A model generated the notes under the pieces. The model had not been told where the DNA came from. It saw nothing but the letters and a program-made list of their open reading frames with translations, and searched no databases. From Gluconobacter vitians (lineage in GTDB: Bacteria > Pseudomonadota > Alphaproteobacteria > Acetobacterales > Acetobacteraceae), in NCBI RefSeq assembly GCF_015244565.1, contig NZ_JABCQG010000003.1:62001-126000 (forward strand): a DNA stretch of 64,000 nt. Direction: 5' to 3'. How positions within the stretch are numbered: the stretch's first letter is position 1; each line of letters begins with the position of its first letter. The position numbers and the translations under genes are program-made. Positions 1 through 10,200 of the stretch are shown here, piece by piece.

Positions 1-1
1 C

Positions 2-1570
2 GAGACCCTGATCTCGATCCGCGGGCGCTTCGTGACACTGTTCCTGCTGGCAGCCATCTCATCCATGGCGCTGCTGCTGTTCATCGGGCAGGACTTCTTT
101 CCCGAGATCAAGTCGGGGACGCTGCAGATGCACATGCGCGCGCCCATCGGCAGCCGGCTGGAAGAAACCGGCAAGATCGCCGGGCTGGCAGAGCGCCGGA
201 TCCGCAGTCTGCTGCCGGGGCAGGTGGTCAATGTCGTGCATAACTGCGGCCTGCCGTTCAGTCAGCTGAACCAGGCGATGATTCCGTCTCCGACCGTCGG
301 CTCGCAGGATTGCGACATCACCATCCAGCTGCGCAATTCCGAAAGCCCGATCCCGGAATATCGCCGCACGCTCCGCAAGGGACTGACGAACGACTTCCCG
401 GGCACGGTCTTTACGTTCCAGCCGGGTGATCTGACAGCCAAGATCCTGAACTTCGGTCTGCCGTCACCGATCGACGTACAGGTTGTCGGGCGTGATCTGA
501 GCGGAAACTTCAAATTTGCCACACGGCTGGCCAAGAAGCTCCGTCACATCCCGGGCATTGCCGATGTCTCCATTCAGGAGCCGATGACGCAGCCGACCAT
601 CATGGTCAACAACCGCCGAAGCTTTGCACTGGGAACGGGCATCACCGAACGTGACGTGGCCCTGAACGCGCTTGTCACGCTCTCCGGCAGTGGTCAGGTG
701 GGGCAGACCTATTATCTGAATGCCCAGGGCACGTCACAGCTGATCGATGTGCAGACACCGGCGAACTATCTGCAGACCATGAACGATCTGGAAATCCTCC
801 CGATCGACAAGGGAGACGGCAATCCGACCAATCAGACGCCGCAGCTTCTGGGTGGACTGAGTGAGCTGGTCCAGACTGGGACGCCGGCGGAGGTTGCGCA
901 TTACAACATCATGCCGGTCTTCGACATCTATGCTGCGCCGGAAGACATGGATCTGGGGACCGTCTCGCGGGCGGTGAACCGGATTGTCGATCAGGAGCGC
1001 AAGCTTCTGCCGCATGGTTCGAGCCTTGTGGTCCGCGGTCAGGCCGTGACGATGAACGATGCGTATGTGCAGCTGGTCGGCGGGCTCGCGCTGTCGATCG
1101 TGCTGGTTTACCTGATCATCGTCGTGAACTTTCAGTCCTGGCTTGATCCGTTCGTCATCATCACGGCCCTGCCGGGCGCGCTGGGTGGCATCTCGTGGAG
1201 CCTGTTCCTGACGCATACCTCAATGTCAGTGCCGGCGCTGACGGGTGCGATCATGTGCATGGGTACGGCCACGGCCAACGCCATCCTTGTGGTGTCCTTC
1301 GCCCGTGAACGAATGGACCATCATGGCGATGCCATCACAGCGGCACTGGAAGCGGGTTACGAACGTATCCGCCCGGTTCTGATGACGGCGCTGGCCATGA
1401 TGATCGGCATGATTCCGATGTCCATCAGCAATTCCGACAATGCCCCGCTGGGCAAGGCGGTAATCGGTGGCCTGCTGGTTGCGACCGTTGCCACACTGCT
1501 GTTCGTCCCCTGCGTATTTGCCCTTATTCATTACAGGCGTCCTGCTGAGCCTGAAGGAGACCACGCGTGA
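2..1570 (+). CDS. RND efflux permease, C-terminal part (5' truncated by window edge)
   Basis: Inner-membrane, proton-driven pump subunit of a tripartite RND exporter. The frame is open to the left edge of the window, so the start lies outside and roughly the N-terminal half is missing. Visible parts are a membrane helix at the very edge (TLFLLAAISSMALLLFIG), the second large periplasmic loop beginning FFPEIKSGTLQ, and a final block of membrane helices ending LLFVPCVFALIHY. The order matches the second half of HAE1/AcrB-type pumps. The stop overlaps the GTG start of the adaptor gene, so the two are translationally coupled. Substrate cannot be read from the sequence. It differs from the two full-length permeases at 36.5-43 kb, so the window holds two separate RND systems. 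Confidence 0.88.
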   Translation, partial: ETLISIRGRFVTLFLLAAISSMALLLFIGQDFFPEIKSGTLQMHMRAPIGSRLEETGKIAGLAERRIRSLLPGQVVNVVHNCGLPFSQLNQAMIPSPTVGSQDCDITIQLRNSESPIPEYRRTLRKGLTNDFPGTVFTFQPGDLTAKILNFGLPSPIDVQVVGRDLSGNFKFATRLAKKLRHIPGIADVSIQEPMTQPTIMVNNRRSFALGTGITERDVALNALVTLSGSGQVGQTYYLNAQGTSQLIDVQTPANYLQTMNDLEILPIDKGDGNPTNQTPQLLGGLSELVQTGTPAEVAHYNIMPVFDIYAAPEDMDLGTVSRAVNRIVDQERKLLPHGSSLVVRGQAVTMNDAYVQLVGGLALSIVLVYLIIVVNFQSWLDPFVIITALPGALGGISWSLFLTHTSMSVPALTGAIMCMGTATANAILVVSFARERMDHHGDAITAALEAGYERIRPVLMTALAMMIGMIPMSISNSDNAPLGKAVIGGLLVATVATLLFVPCVFALIHYRRPAEPEGDHA

Positions 1571-2859
1571 GCCATTCTACGGATCAGGGGCACGTGCCTC
1601 CGACAAACCATCCGGCACGCACGGGGTCCGGAGCGCGGGGCAAGATCATCCTGCTGGTGGTGGTCCTGCTGGCAATCGCGCTGGCCGCCTGGGGCATCGT
1701 ACAGCGGGGAACGCATTATCATTCCCTGACGGGTGCGACGGAAGATGCGGCCATTCCGCCCGTCACCCTGATTACACCGCAGCCGGGTCCGAAGACTCGG
1801 CAGGTGGATCTGCCGGCTAATCTTGCCGCCTGGTACGAGGCGCCGATCTACGCGCAGGTCTCGGGCTATGTGAAGATGTGGTACAAGGACTACGGCGCGC
1901 ATGTGAAGCGCGGTGACGTGCTGGCGGAAATCAGCACGCCAAGCATTGATGCCCAGTTCGAAGCCGCCAAGGCGCATTACAACGTCATTCTGGCGCGCTA
2001 CAATCTGGCCGTGATCACGACCCAGCGCTGGACGGCACTGAAGGGAACGCAGGCCGTGTCCCGTCAGGAAGTGGACGTGCAGGCCGCCAATGCTGCTGCC
2101 CAGAAAGCCGAACTCGAAGCCGCACGTCATGACGTGGACCGTTTTCAGGCTCTCGAGGACTTCAAGAAGATCGTCGCGCCCTTCGATGGCATCGTGACGT
2201 CGCGTCTGGTGAACGTGGGTGACTACGTGAATGCCGGGGGCGGGAACCTCAATTCACGCGGTACGGCCTCCGAGCTGTTCTCGGTCGCCGATGTGCACCG
2301 CATGCGTGTGTTTGTCTCCGTACCGCAGGACTTTGCAAGCGTCATCTCACCGAAGATCGAGGCCGAGCTGACGGTGCCGCAATATCCGGGAAGCCGCTTT
2401 AGGGCGACGTTCCTTGCAACGGCCAACGCCTTCAATGCCGCGACCCGTACGGTCACGACCGAGCTGACACTGGATAACGGCGATAACCTCCTGTGGCCGA
2501 ACTCCTATGCGACGGCCCATATTTCGGCTCCGGGCAATCCGAACATCCTGATTCTGCCGGAAGGCGCGATCATCTTCCGGGCCGAAGGAAATCAGGTGGC
2601 CAAGGTCATCAACAACCATGCCCATCTGGTGAACGTGAAAGTCGGCATCAATTTCGGGACGACAGTTCAGGTGCTCAGCGGTATTACAAAAGACGACCGC
2701 GTGGTTGCCAACCCTACGGCTGATCTGCTGGAAGGGGACGAGGTCAAGATCGTCCCGACCACACCGGGATACAACACGCCGAGCAAGGCGCAGCAGGATG
2801 CCGATCAGCAGCCTGTCCGTCAGCATGATGCAAACCCTGAGGAGGCCGGATCTCGCTGA
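1567..2859 (+). CDS. RND efflux periplasmic adaptor subunit (HlyD/MFP family)
   Basis: Membrane fusion protein that bridges the inner-membrane RND pump and the outer-membrane channel. It is 430 residues with a short cytoplasmic N-terminus, one membrane anchor (about residues 20-40, ILLVVVLLAIALAAWGIV), a lipoyl/barrel-sandwich half-motif near YEAPIYAQVSGYV, an alpha-hairpin rich in Ala, Gln and Glu, and the second half-motif IVAPFDGIVTSRLVNVGDYV, followed by beta-barrel and membrane-proximal domains. The tail is hydrophilic. It starts with GTG inside the permease stop (GTGA) and its own stop overlaps the next start (TGATG), so the three genes form one tightly coupled operon. Confidence 0.9.
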   Translation: MSHSTDQGHVPPTNHPARTGSGARGKIILLVVVLLAIALAAWGIVQRGTHYHSLTGATEDAAIPPVTLITPQPGPKTRQVDLPANLAAWYEAPIYAQVSGYVKMWYKDYGAHVKRGDVLAEISTPSIDAQFEAAKAHYNVILARYNLAVITTQRWTALKGTQAVSRQEVDVQAANAAAQKAELEAARHDVDRFQALEDFKKIVAPFDGIVTSRLVNVGDYVNAGGGNLNSRGTASELFSVADVHRMRVFVSVPQDFASVISPKIEAELTVPQYPGSRFRATFLATANAFNAATRTVTTELTLDNGDNLLWPNSYATAHISAPGNPNILILPEGAIIFRAEGNQVAKVINNHAHLVNVKVGINFGTTVQVLSGITKDDRVVANPTADLLEGDEVKIVPTTPGYNTPSKAQQDADQQPVRQHDANPEEAGSR

Positions 2860-4514
2860 TGAAACCGGAATGTTCCCAGTCATCTCCAGCCACCCCGGCC
2901 TCTTCCAGACGTAACCGCTCCAGGTGGCGAATCACGACGGCGCTGGCTGGCGTGCTCTCGATCGGGCTGGCTTCATGTGATCTGGCGCCGGAATATCATC
3001 CCCAGAAATTCCTCTATCCCGATGGCTGGGAAGGGAAGGGGCTGATGGTCAACGCACAGCCTGCGGATGGTGCTGTCCGCAGCGACTGGTGGACCATGTT
3101 CAACGATCCCATCCTTGACGGGCTCGAAAGGCGTATGCTGGCCGTCAATCCCGATCTGCAGGCGCAGGCGGAAGCCTTCACGCAGGCTCGTGACGTGGCC
3201 CGGGAGACGGAAAGCCGTCTGTATCCGCAGGTCACCGGTGCGGCTCACATGAGCGACAACAAGGGCTCCGTGGGTCGGCTGTATAACAACCCGGCCCGCA
3301 GCAGCAGCCTCGTCTATGAGTCCAATCAGGCTTACAGCGGCGCTGCGACCTGGGAGCCGGATTTCTGGGATTCGATCCGCAACACCACGCGGATGCAGAA
3401 AAACCTCGCACAGGCTTCGGCTGGTCAGTATGCGCTCGCACGACTGAGCCTGGAGGCCGAACTGGCGTCAGACTACATCGCGCTGCGCGGACTGGATGCG
3501 CAGAATGCGGTCTATGATGACTCCATCCGCTACTTCCATGCTGCGGTTGAAATCACCGAACTGCGTCAGGCGGGGTCGATCGGTGCGGGTCTCGATGTCT
3601 CGCGTGCGGAGACGCAGCTTTATTCGGCACAGGCCGGAAAGAGCAATCTGATCGCCCGGCGTAATGTCATGGAACATGCGATCGCGGTTCTGCTGAACAC
3701 GGCTCCCGCAGGTTTCCATATTGCGCCCGTCAAGGACGTGAAGATGCATTTCGGGGTCGTGAAGATCGACGCCGGACTGCCTGCCTCCCTGCTTGAGCGC
3801 CGCCCGGATATCGCAATCGCCGAGCGCCAGATGGCCGCGTCAGCCCGTGCGATCGGCGTGTCACGCGCCGCGTTCTACCCGCATATCACCTTCAGCGCTG
3901 AGGGTGGGTTCGAAGACGGCGGGTTCGATCTCGCCAGCATTTCCCGGGCGTTCTGGAAGATTGCGGTTCAGGCGGTTGAACCGGCCTTTACGGGCGGCCT
4001 GCGGCGTGCGGCTCTGCAGCGGTCCTGGTCTCAGTACCGGGAAATGGTGGACAACTACCGCTCAGTGGTCCTTTCGGCGTTTCAGGATGTCGAGGACGGT
4101 CTGACGCAGACAAGACAGTTCAAGATCGCACAGGACCAGCAGCAGAAAGCGGTGGACGCCGCGCTGCGGACGCAGAACATGACCATGGCGCTCTATACCG
4201 GTGGTCTGTCGAACTATCTTGATGCCCTCGTGGCCCAGCAGGATGCGCTTCAGGCGCGTCTCGCCGAGGTCGAGGTGCAGACGGCGCAGGTCCAGTCCTC
4301 CGTGCGTCTGGTTCGTGCCCTGGGTGGTGGCTGGAGCACTGCTGACCTGCCGGGTATCAAGCAGATCGATCCGTTCGGTCCGCTTCAGTATAACAATCTG
4401 CGGACGCCGAAGCCGGTCAATGGCATCGACAATCATGCCAAGCCGCTGGACAATGATCTGCGCGGTGATCAGGTGTCAGCGAATGTCCAGCAAGGCTTGA
4501 CGGGACGGCCCTGA
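2859..4514 (+). CDS. RND efflux outer-membrane lipoprotein (NodT/OprM family)
   Basis: Outer-membrane channel of the tripartite exporter, forming a trimeric TolC-like conduit. It is 551 residues with a signal peptide ending in a lipobox (GLASC, Cys about residue 40), then two repeated OEP domains rich in long amphipathic helices. The N-terminal motif DWWTMFNDPILDGL and the repeated pattern LLERRPDIAIAERQMAAS are typical of NodT-type factors. After the usual family end at LGGGW there are about 50 extra residues of low-complexity, polar sequence, which is longer than most relatives. It is the last gene of the operon. Its 3' end overlaps a possible promoter for rplK. Confidence 0.9.
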   Translation: MKPECSQSSPATPASSRRNRSRWRITTALAGVLSIGLASCDLAPEYHPQKFLYPDGWEGKGLMVNAQPADGAVRSDWWTMFNDPILDGLERRMLAVNPDLQAQAEAFTQARDVARETESRLYPQVTGAAHMSDNKGSVGRLYNNPARSSSLVYESNQAYSGAATWEPDFWDSIRNTTRMQKNLAQASAGQYALARLSLEAELASDYIALRGLDAQNAVYDDSIRYFHAAVEITELRQAGSIGAGLDVSRAETQLYSAQAGKSNLIARRNVMEHAIAVLLNTAPAGFHIAPVKDVKMHFGVVKIDAGLPASLLERRPDIAIAERQMAASARAIGVSRAAFYPHITFSAEGGFEDGGFDLASISRAFWKIAVQAVEPAFTGGLRRAALQRSWSQYREMVDNYRSVVLSAFQDVEDGLTQTRQFKIAQDQQQKAVDAALRTQNMTMALYTGGLSNYLDALVAQQDALQARLAEVEVQTAQVQSSVRLVRALGGGWSTADLPGIKQIDPFGPLQYNNLRTPKPVNGIDNHAKPLDNDLRGDQVSANVQQGLTGRP

Positions 4515-4526
4515 CTGGTCTAGGGG
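4497..4526 (+). promoter_or_regulatory. putative promoter for the rplK operon
   Basis: TTGACG at 4497-4502, an 18-base gap, then TAGGGG at 4521-4526. It resembles the promoter proposed here for rpsL (TTGACT, 17 bases, TAGGTT) in having a good -35 and a G-rich -10. It sits across the stop of the efflux gene and gives a leader of about 80 bases to rplK, which contains the perfect 12-base palindrome GAACCGCGGTTC at 4574-4585. This is pattern matching only; the -10 is weak. Confidence 0.4.
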
Positions 4527-4613
4527 TCCGCCTCACTTCGAACGCGGGAGGAGCTGGCATGGCCGACTCCGTTGAACCGCGGTTCGGGAACGACAAACAG
4601 GGGAGTCCCGGAT

Positions 4614-5048
4614 ATGGCCAAAAAAGTTGTTGGCTACATCAAGCTTCAGATCCCGGCTGGTAAAGCCAATCCTTCTCCGCCGGTTGGTCCGGCTCTGGGT
4701 CAGCGCGGCCTGAACATCATGCAGTTCTGCAAGGAGTTCAACGCCAAGACCCAGCAGCTCGAGCCCGGCATGCCGATCCCGGTGGTCATCACCGCCTATG
4801 CGGATCGCACGTTCTCCTTCATCACGAAGACGCCGCCGAACACGTACTTCCTGCTGAAGGCTGCCAAGATTTCCAAGGGCAGCCAGACGGTTGGCAAGTC
4901 CGCTGCGGTTGGTTCCGTGACGACGGCTCAGCTTCGCGAGATCGCTGAGACGAAGTTCAAGGACATGAACGCCAACGACATTGACGGTGCCGTGCGCATG
5001 CTCGCCGGTTCTGCCAAGTCGATGGGCCTGAACGTGGTGGAGGGCTGA
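4614..5048 (+). CDS. rplK: 50S ribosomal protein L11
   Basis: Large-subunit protein at the GTPase-associated centre; it binds the 23S rRNA element also recognised by thiostrepton and helps recruit translation factors. It is 144 residues, usual for the family. The proline-rich N-domain contains [11 protein letters not shown] near residues 22-32, and the C-terminal rRNA-binding domain ends with [20 protein letters not shown]. The ATG at 4614 was chosen over the in-frame ATG at 4572 because [20 protein letters not shown] is the standard L11 start and GGGGAG precedes it. It is the first gene of the rplKAJL-rpoBC group. Unlike most bacteria, there is no secE-nusG immediately upstream. Confidence 0.98.
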   Translation: MAKKVVGYIKLQIPAGKANPSPPVGPALGQRGLNIMQFCKEFNAKTQQLEPGMPIPVVITAYADRTFSFITKTPPNTYFLLKAAKISKGSQTVGKSAAVGSVTTAQLREIAETKFKDMNANDIDGAVRMLAGSAKSMGLNVVEG

Positions 5049-5052
5049 TATC

Positions 5053-5745
5053 ATGGCCAAGAACAAGCGTCTGAACGCTGCTCGCGCAACCGTCGAGCGC
5101 AACAAGCCGTATGGTCTGTCCGAGGCTGTTGCTCTGGTAAAGAGCAATGCCAAGGCAAAGTTCGACGAGACCGTTGAGCTGTCGCTGAACCTCGGCATTG
5201 ACCCGCGTCACGCCGACCAGATGGTCCGTGGTCTGCTCTCCCTGCCGAACGGCACGGGCAAGACCCTTCGCGTTGGCGTTTTCGCCCGCGGCCCGAAGGC
5301 TGAAGAAGCTCTGGCCGCCGGTGCGGAAGTCGTTGGTGCAGAAGATCTGGCTGAAAAGATCCAGGCTGGTGAAATCGATTTCGACCGCTGCATCGCAACG
5401 CCGGACATGATGGCTCTCGTGGGTCGTCTGGGTAAGATCCTCGGCCCGCGTGGCCTGATGCCGAACCCACGTCTCGGCACGGTGACCATGGACGTCAAGG
5501 GTGCCATCACGGCGGCCAAGTCCGGTCAGGTTGAGTATCGCGCCGAGAAGGCTGGTATCATCCACGCCGGCGTTGGCAAGGCTTCCTTCGACGAAGCTAA
5601 GCTCGTTGAGAACATCAACGCTCTGGTCGATGCCGTTCAGAAGGCTCGTCCGGCAGGTGCCAAGGGTACGTATCTGAAGAAGGCAGCCCTGTCTTCCACG
5701 ATGGGCCCGGGCGTTCGCGTTGATGTTGCGAGCTTCGAAGCCTGA
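5053..5745 (+). CDS. rplA: 50S ribosomal protein L1
   Basis: Large-subunit protein of the mobile L1 stalk, which handles release of deacylated tRNA from the E site. In many bacteria L1 also represses the rplK-rplA mRNA. It is 230 residues, full length, with the two-domain fold implied by the inserted central part and the signature [16 protein letters not shown] in the middle of the protein. It starts four bases after the rplK stop, consistent with translational coupling. The long leader before rplJ begins immediately after its stop. Confidence 0.98.
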   Translation: MAKNKRLNAARATVERNKPYGLSEAVALVKSNAKAKFDETVELSLNLGIDPRHADQMVRGLLSLPNGTGKTLRVGVFARGPKAEEALAAGAEVVGAEDLAEKIQAGEIDFDRCIATPDMMALVGRLGKILGPRGLMPNPRLGTVTMDVKGAITAAKSGQVEYRAEKAGIIHAGVGKASFDEAKLVENINALVDAVQKARPAGAKGTYLKKAALSSTMGPGVRVDVASFEA

Positions 5746-6053
5746 TTGACAGGAGGTCTTCCTTCTGGGAAAGACCTCCACGAAATGACGTCATGCCTTC
5801 GGGTGTGATGGCTTAGGGGTGGCCCGCTTCGGCGGGCTGCTTCCGAACCTGTCCAAGACCGCACGTGGACCTTCGGGGCCTTAAGGATCTTTCGGGATCG
5901 CGGGCGTCAGACGGGGCGACAGTATTTTTGTGGCTCTGCTGCGATGTGCTGGGTTCGCTCACTTCTGTGGACAGGCGAGCGGGACTGCTTCGAAAGAGGC
6001 GGTCCCATGGGTAACCTGGTCCGGTGAAAGCCGGGCTGACGAGGAGACAGGTT
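5746..6053 (+). promoter_or_regulatory. structured leader of rplJL (putative L10-binding leader)
   Basis: A 308-base gap with no gene but dense RNA structure. It holds a perfect 9-bp stem (5752-5760 with 5771-5779); stems closed by TTCG tetraloops at 5791-5808 (7 bp with two wobbles) and 5822-5837 (GCCCGC/GCGGGC); shorter TTCG or TTTCG hairpins around 5867-5899; and a stem 5981-5988 with 5999-6006 just before the ribosome-binding site. The position matches L10 leaders of other bacteria, where the L10-L12 complex represses its own mRNA. I could not align it to a covariance model, so the assignment rests on position and structure. A TTGACA at 5746 has no good -10 partner. Confidence 0.5.
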
Positions 6054-6578
6054 TTGGACCGTACGGAAAAACGGGCCTTTGTTGAGTTCCTCGCCGATGT
6101 GTTTGGCAGCACGTCCATGGTTGTCGTCACCCAGAACAAGGGTCTGACGGTTGCCGATGTGACGGAACTGCGTCGACGCATTCGTGCGGCAGGGGCGACA
6201 TACAAGGTTGCGAAGAACCGGCTGGCCAGCCGTGCTCTGGATGGGACCCAATTCGACGGCATCGCGCCGCTGCTCAAGGGACCGACCGCGCTTGCGTGGT
6301 CCGAAGACCCGGCAGCAGTGGCAAAGGTGATCGTCGAGTTCGCCAAGACGAACGACAAACTGGTGGTGCTTGGTGGTGCCCTCGGTTCCCAGACGCTTGG
6401 CGTCGATGGAATCAAGGCCCTTGCCGAGCTGCCGTCGCTGGACGAGCTGCGCGCAAAGCTGGTGGGTATGATCAATACCCCTGCCACGCGTATCGCAGGT
6501 GTTGTCCAGGCGCCGGCTGGCCAGCTTGCTCGCGTCTTTGGCGCCTATGCCAAGGCCGGCGAAGCAGAAGCCGCCTGA
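6054..6578 (+). CDS. rplJ: 50S ribosomal protein L10
   Basis: Base of the L12 stalk: the N-domain binds 23S rRNA beside L11, and the C-terminal helix carries L7/L12 dimers. The start is set at TTG 6054, giving 174 residues beginning [12 protein letters not shown], the usual alphaproteobacterial start. GAGGAG at 6041-6046 lies seven bases upstream. The in-frame start 30 bases earlier would put this ribosome-binding site inside the coding region. The C-terminal helix ([19 protein letters not shown] onward) is intact. It is co-transcribed with rplL and preceded by a long structured leader. Confidence 0.95.
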   Translation: MDRTEKRAFVEFLADVFGSTSMVVVTQNKGLTVADVTELRRRIRAAGATYKVAKNRLASRALDGTQFDGIAPLLKGPTALAWSEDPAAVAKVIVEFAKTNDKLVVLGGALGSQTLGVDGIKALAELPSLDELRAKLVGMINTPATRIAGVVQAPAGQLARVFGAYAKAGEAEAA

Positions 6579-6645
6579 GAATGAAGGTCTGCGCTGCGGC
6601 GTAGGCTTGAACCTGATCAACAGTACATCATATTAGGATAAGACC

Positions 6646-7020
<375 letters not shown>

Positions 7021-7076
7021 TTCACTGACTTCAGGCTGTACCGTTCGCGGAGCAGCCTCTGCCTGGCAGACAGATG

Positions 7077-7104
7077 GGGCGGGGATCGCATGCGGTTCCC
7101 GCCC
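7077..7104 (+). terminator. hairpin between rplL and rpoB (likely attenuator)
   Basis: A 9-bp stem, GGGCGGGGA at 7077-7085 with TTCCCGCCC at 7096-7104 (one wobble), and a loop of ten bases that can pair further (GCATGC). Only a short T-rich stretch follows, so partial rather than full termination is likely. Partial termination at this junction is known in enterobacteria, where it lowers rpoBC expression relative to rplL. Confidence 0.6.
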
Positions 7105-7259
7105 GATTTGCCGTTGGAGCAAAACGGGCGTATAGTGCGCGGCTCGCCACGTACTGAAATTTCATAATGACCGGTCGTTCCGGTCGTCCGCAATGCTGGG
7201 GCCAGATTCCCAGCGCCGTTTACGGGCGACTCGAAGGTCTGGTGCAGAGGGCAGAAGAG

Positions 7260-10200
7260 ATGAACGCGATCACCAAATCGTTCACGGGACGCAAAAGGAT
7301 CCGCAAAAGTTTCGGGCGTATTCCCGAAATTGCGCCGATGCCCAATTTGATCGACGTGCAGCGCGCCTCCTATGAGGCATTCCTGCAGATGAACGTGAAC
7401 CCTGACAGTCGGCAGGATGCCGGGCTTCAGGAAGTCTTCCGTTCGGTTTTTCCGATCAACGATTTTGCGGGTCGCGGTCGTCTGGACTTCATGTCCTACG
7501 AATTCGAAGATCCGAAATATGACGTCGAAGAGTGCATTCAGCGCGGTCTGACCTATGCAGCGCCGCTGAAGGTCATTCTTCGTCTGACGACATGGGACAT
7601 CGACGAGGATACGGGCTCGCGCTCGATCCACGACATGAAGGAGCAGCCGGTTTACATGGGCGACATGCCGCTCATGACCGATAACGGCACCTTCATCATC
7701 AATGGCACCGAGCGTGTCATCGTCTCGCAGATGCATCGTAGCCCGGGCGTGTTCTTTGATCACGACAAGGGCAAGACGCATTCTTCGGGCAAATACCTGT
7801 TCGCTGCCCGCGTCATTCCGTATCGTGGTTCCTGGCTCGATTTCGAGTTCGACGCCAAGGACCTGATCTATGTCCGTATCGACCGCAAGCGCAAGCTGCC
7901 GGTCACCACGCTTCTTTATGCGCTTGAAGGTGCAAACTACCTCGCGCAGCGTGAGCAGAAGATTGCAGACGGTGGTGATGTCGAGGGTCTCGATATCCGC
8001 GGCATGGATCAGGACGAAATCCTGTCCTACTTTTATGAGGCCGTGCCGTTCACCCGTCTGGGTGGCGAATGGGCGCGTCCGTTCGATCCGGATGCATTCC
8101 GTGGCCTGAAGCTGCTCAGCCCGCTGGTCGATGCTGATACGGGTGAAGTGGTCGCCGAGGCCGATGCCAAGCTGACCGCGCGTATGGTCCGCAAGATTGC
8201 GGAAAAGACCCGCGTCGTGCAGGTCGGTCGTCTCGATATCCTCGGACGCTTCTTGGCTTATGATCTCGTGAACGAGAACACGGGCGAGATCTACGGCGAA
8301 GCTGGCGAAGAGCTGACGGAAGACCGTCTGGCCGCGCTTGAGGAAATGGGGATCACGGAGCTTCCGCTGCTGTCCGTGGACGGTTCGCACGGCCCCTGGA
8401 TCCGCAACACGCTGGCTGCCGACAAGAACAGCTGCCGTGATGAAGCGCTGATCGACATCTACCGCATCATGCGTCCGGGCGAGCCGCCGACCAAGGAAAC
8501 GGCGGAAGCCATGTTCCATGGCCTGTTCTTCGATCAGGGCCGCTACGATCTCTCCGCAGTCGGCCGTGTTAAGATGAATATGCGTCTTGATGTGGATGCG
8601 CCGGATACCCTGCGCGTGCTGCGCAAGGAAGACATTCTGCGCACGATCAAGATCATGTGCGACCTGAAGGACGGGCGTGGCCAGATCGACGATATCGACA
8701 ACCTTGGCAACCGTCGTGTCCGCTCTGTCGGCGAGCTGATGGAAAACCAGTATCGTGTTGGTCTGCTCCGTATGGAGCGTGCCATCCGCGAGCGTATGGG
8801 TTCCGTCGACATCGACACGGTCATGCCGCATGACCTCATCAACGCGAAGCCGGCTGCCGCTGCGGTCCGTGAGTTCTTCGGATCCTCGCAGCTCAGCCAG
8901 TTCATGGATCAGACGAACCCGCTTTCCGAAGTGACGCATAAGCGTCGTCTTTCGGCGCTTGGCCCGGGCGGTCTGACCCGTGAGCGTGCAGGCTTCGAAG
9001 TTCGTGACGTTCATCCGACGCATTACGGCCGTATCTGCCCGATCGAGACGCCGGAAGGCCCGAACATCGGTCTGATCAACTCGCTGTCGACCTATGCCAA
9101 GGTAAACAAGTATGGCTTCATCGAGACGCCGTATCGTCTGGTGGAAGAGGGTGTTCTTCAGGATGGCTGGAAATATCTTTCCGCCATGGAAGAAGAAAAG
9201 CTCGTCGTCGCTCAGGCTGATGCCAAGCAGAACGACCAGGGCCGCCTGACGGACGAACTCGTTTCCGTCCGTCGCTCAGGTGACTTCCGTGTCGTTCCGC
9301 CGGAGCAGGTCACGGCCTGTGACGTTTCGCCGAAGCAGCTTGTTTCTGTCGCCGCTGCGCTCATTCCGTTCCTTGAGAACGATGACGCCAACCGTGCACT
9401 GATGGGCGCGAACATGCAGCGTCAGGCTGTGCCGCTGGTGAAGGCTGATGCCCCGCTGGTCGGCACCGGCATGGAAGCTGCTGTTGCGCATGACTCGGGT
9501 GCCACCATCGTGGCCAAGCGCCGCGGTGTGGTTGACCAGATCGATGGTGCCCGTATCGTCGTCCGTGCAACAGATGAAGCCGGTGCCACGCAGGGTGTCG
9601 ACATCTACCGTCTGCGCAAGTACATGCGCTCCAACCAGTCCACCTGCATCAACCAGCGTCCGCTGGTGAAGGTCGGTGACACGGTTCACGCTGGCGACAT
9701 CATCGCCGACGGTCCGTCCACCGAGCTTGGCGAACTGGCTCTGGGTCGTAACGTGCTCGTCGCGTTCATGCCCTGGAACGGTTACAACTTCGAAGATTCC
9801 ATCCTGATCTCCGAGCGTATTGCGCGTGATGACGTCTTCACTTCGATCCATATCGAAGAGTTCGAAGTCATGGCCCGCGATACGAAACTGGGTCAGGAAG
9901 AAATCACGCGTGATATTCCGAATGTCGGTGAGGAAGCCCTGCGCAACCTCGATGAAGCCGGTATCGTTTATGTCGGCGCCGAGGTGAACCCGGGTGACAT
10001 TCTTGTTGGCAAGGTGACGCCGAAGGGTGAAAGCCCGATGACGCCGGAAGAGAAGCTTCTGCGCGCCATCTTCGGTGAAAAGGCCTCCGATGTCCGTGAT
10101 ACGTCCCTGAAGCTGCCGCCTGGCACGACGGGTACGATTGTCGACGTTCGCGTCTTCTCCCGCCGTGGCGTGGACAAAGACGAGCGTGCGATGGCCATCG

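Noticed and set aside
5746-5774. TTGACA at 5746 as a promoter for rplJ
   Set aside because: No acceptable -10 at 16-18 bases (GAAAGA or AAAGAC), and the downstream bases form a perfect hairpin, so a leader is the better reading.
7167-7259. Upstream ATG 7167 as the rpoB start
   Set aside because: It adds 31 residues not seen in the family, while the conserved N-terminus begins at 7260.
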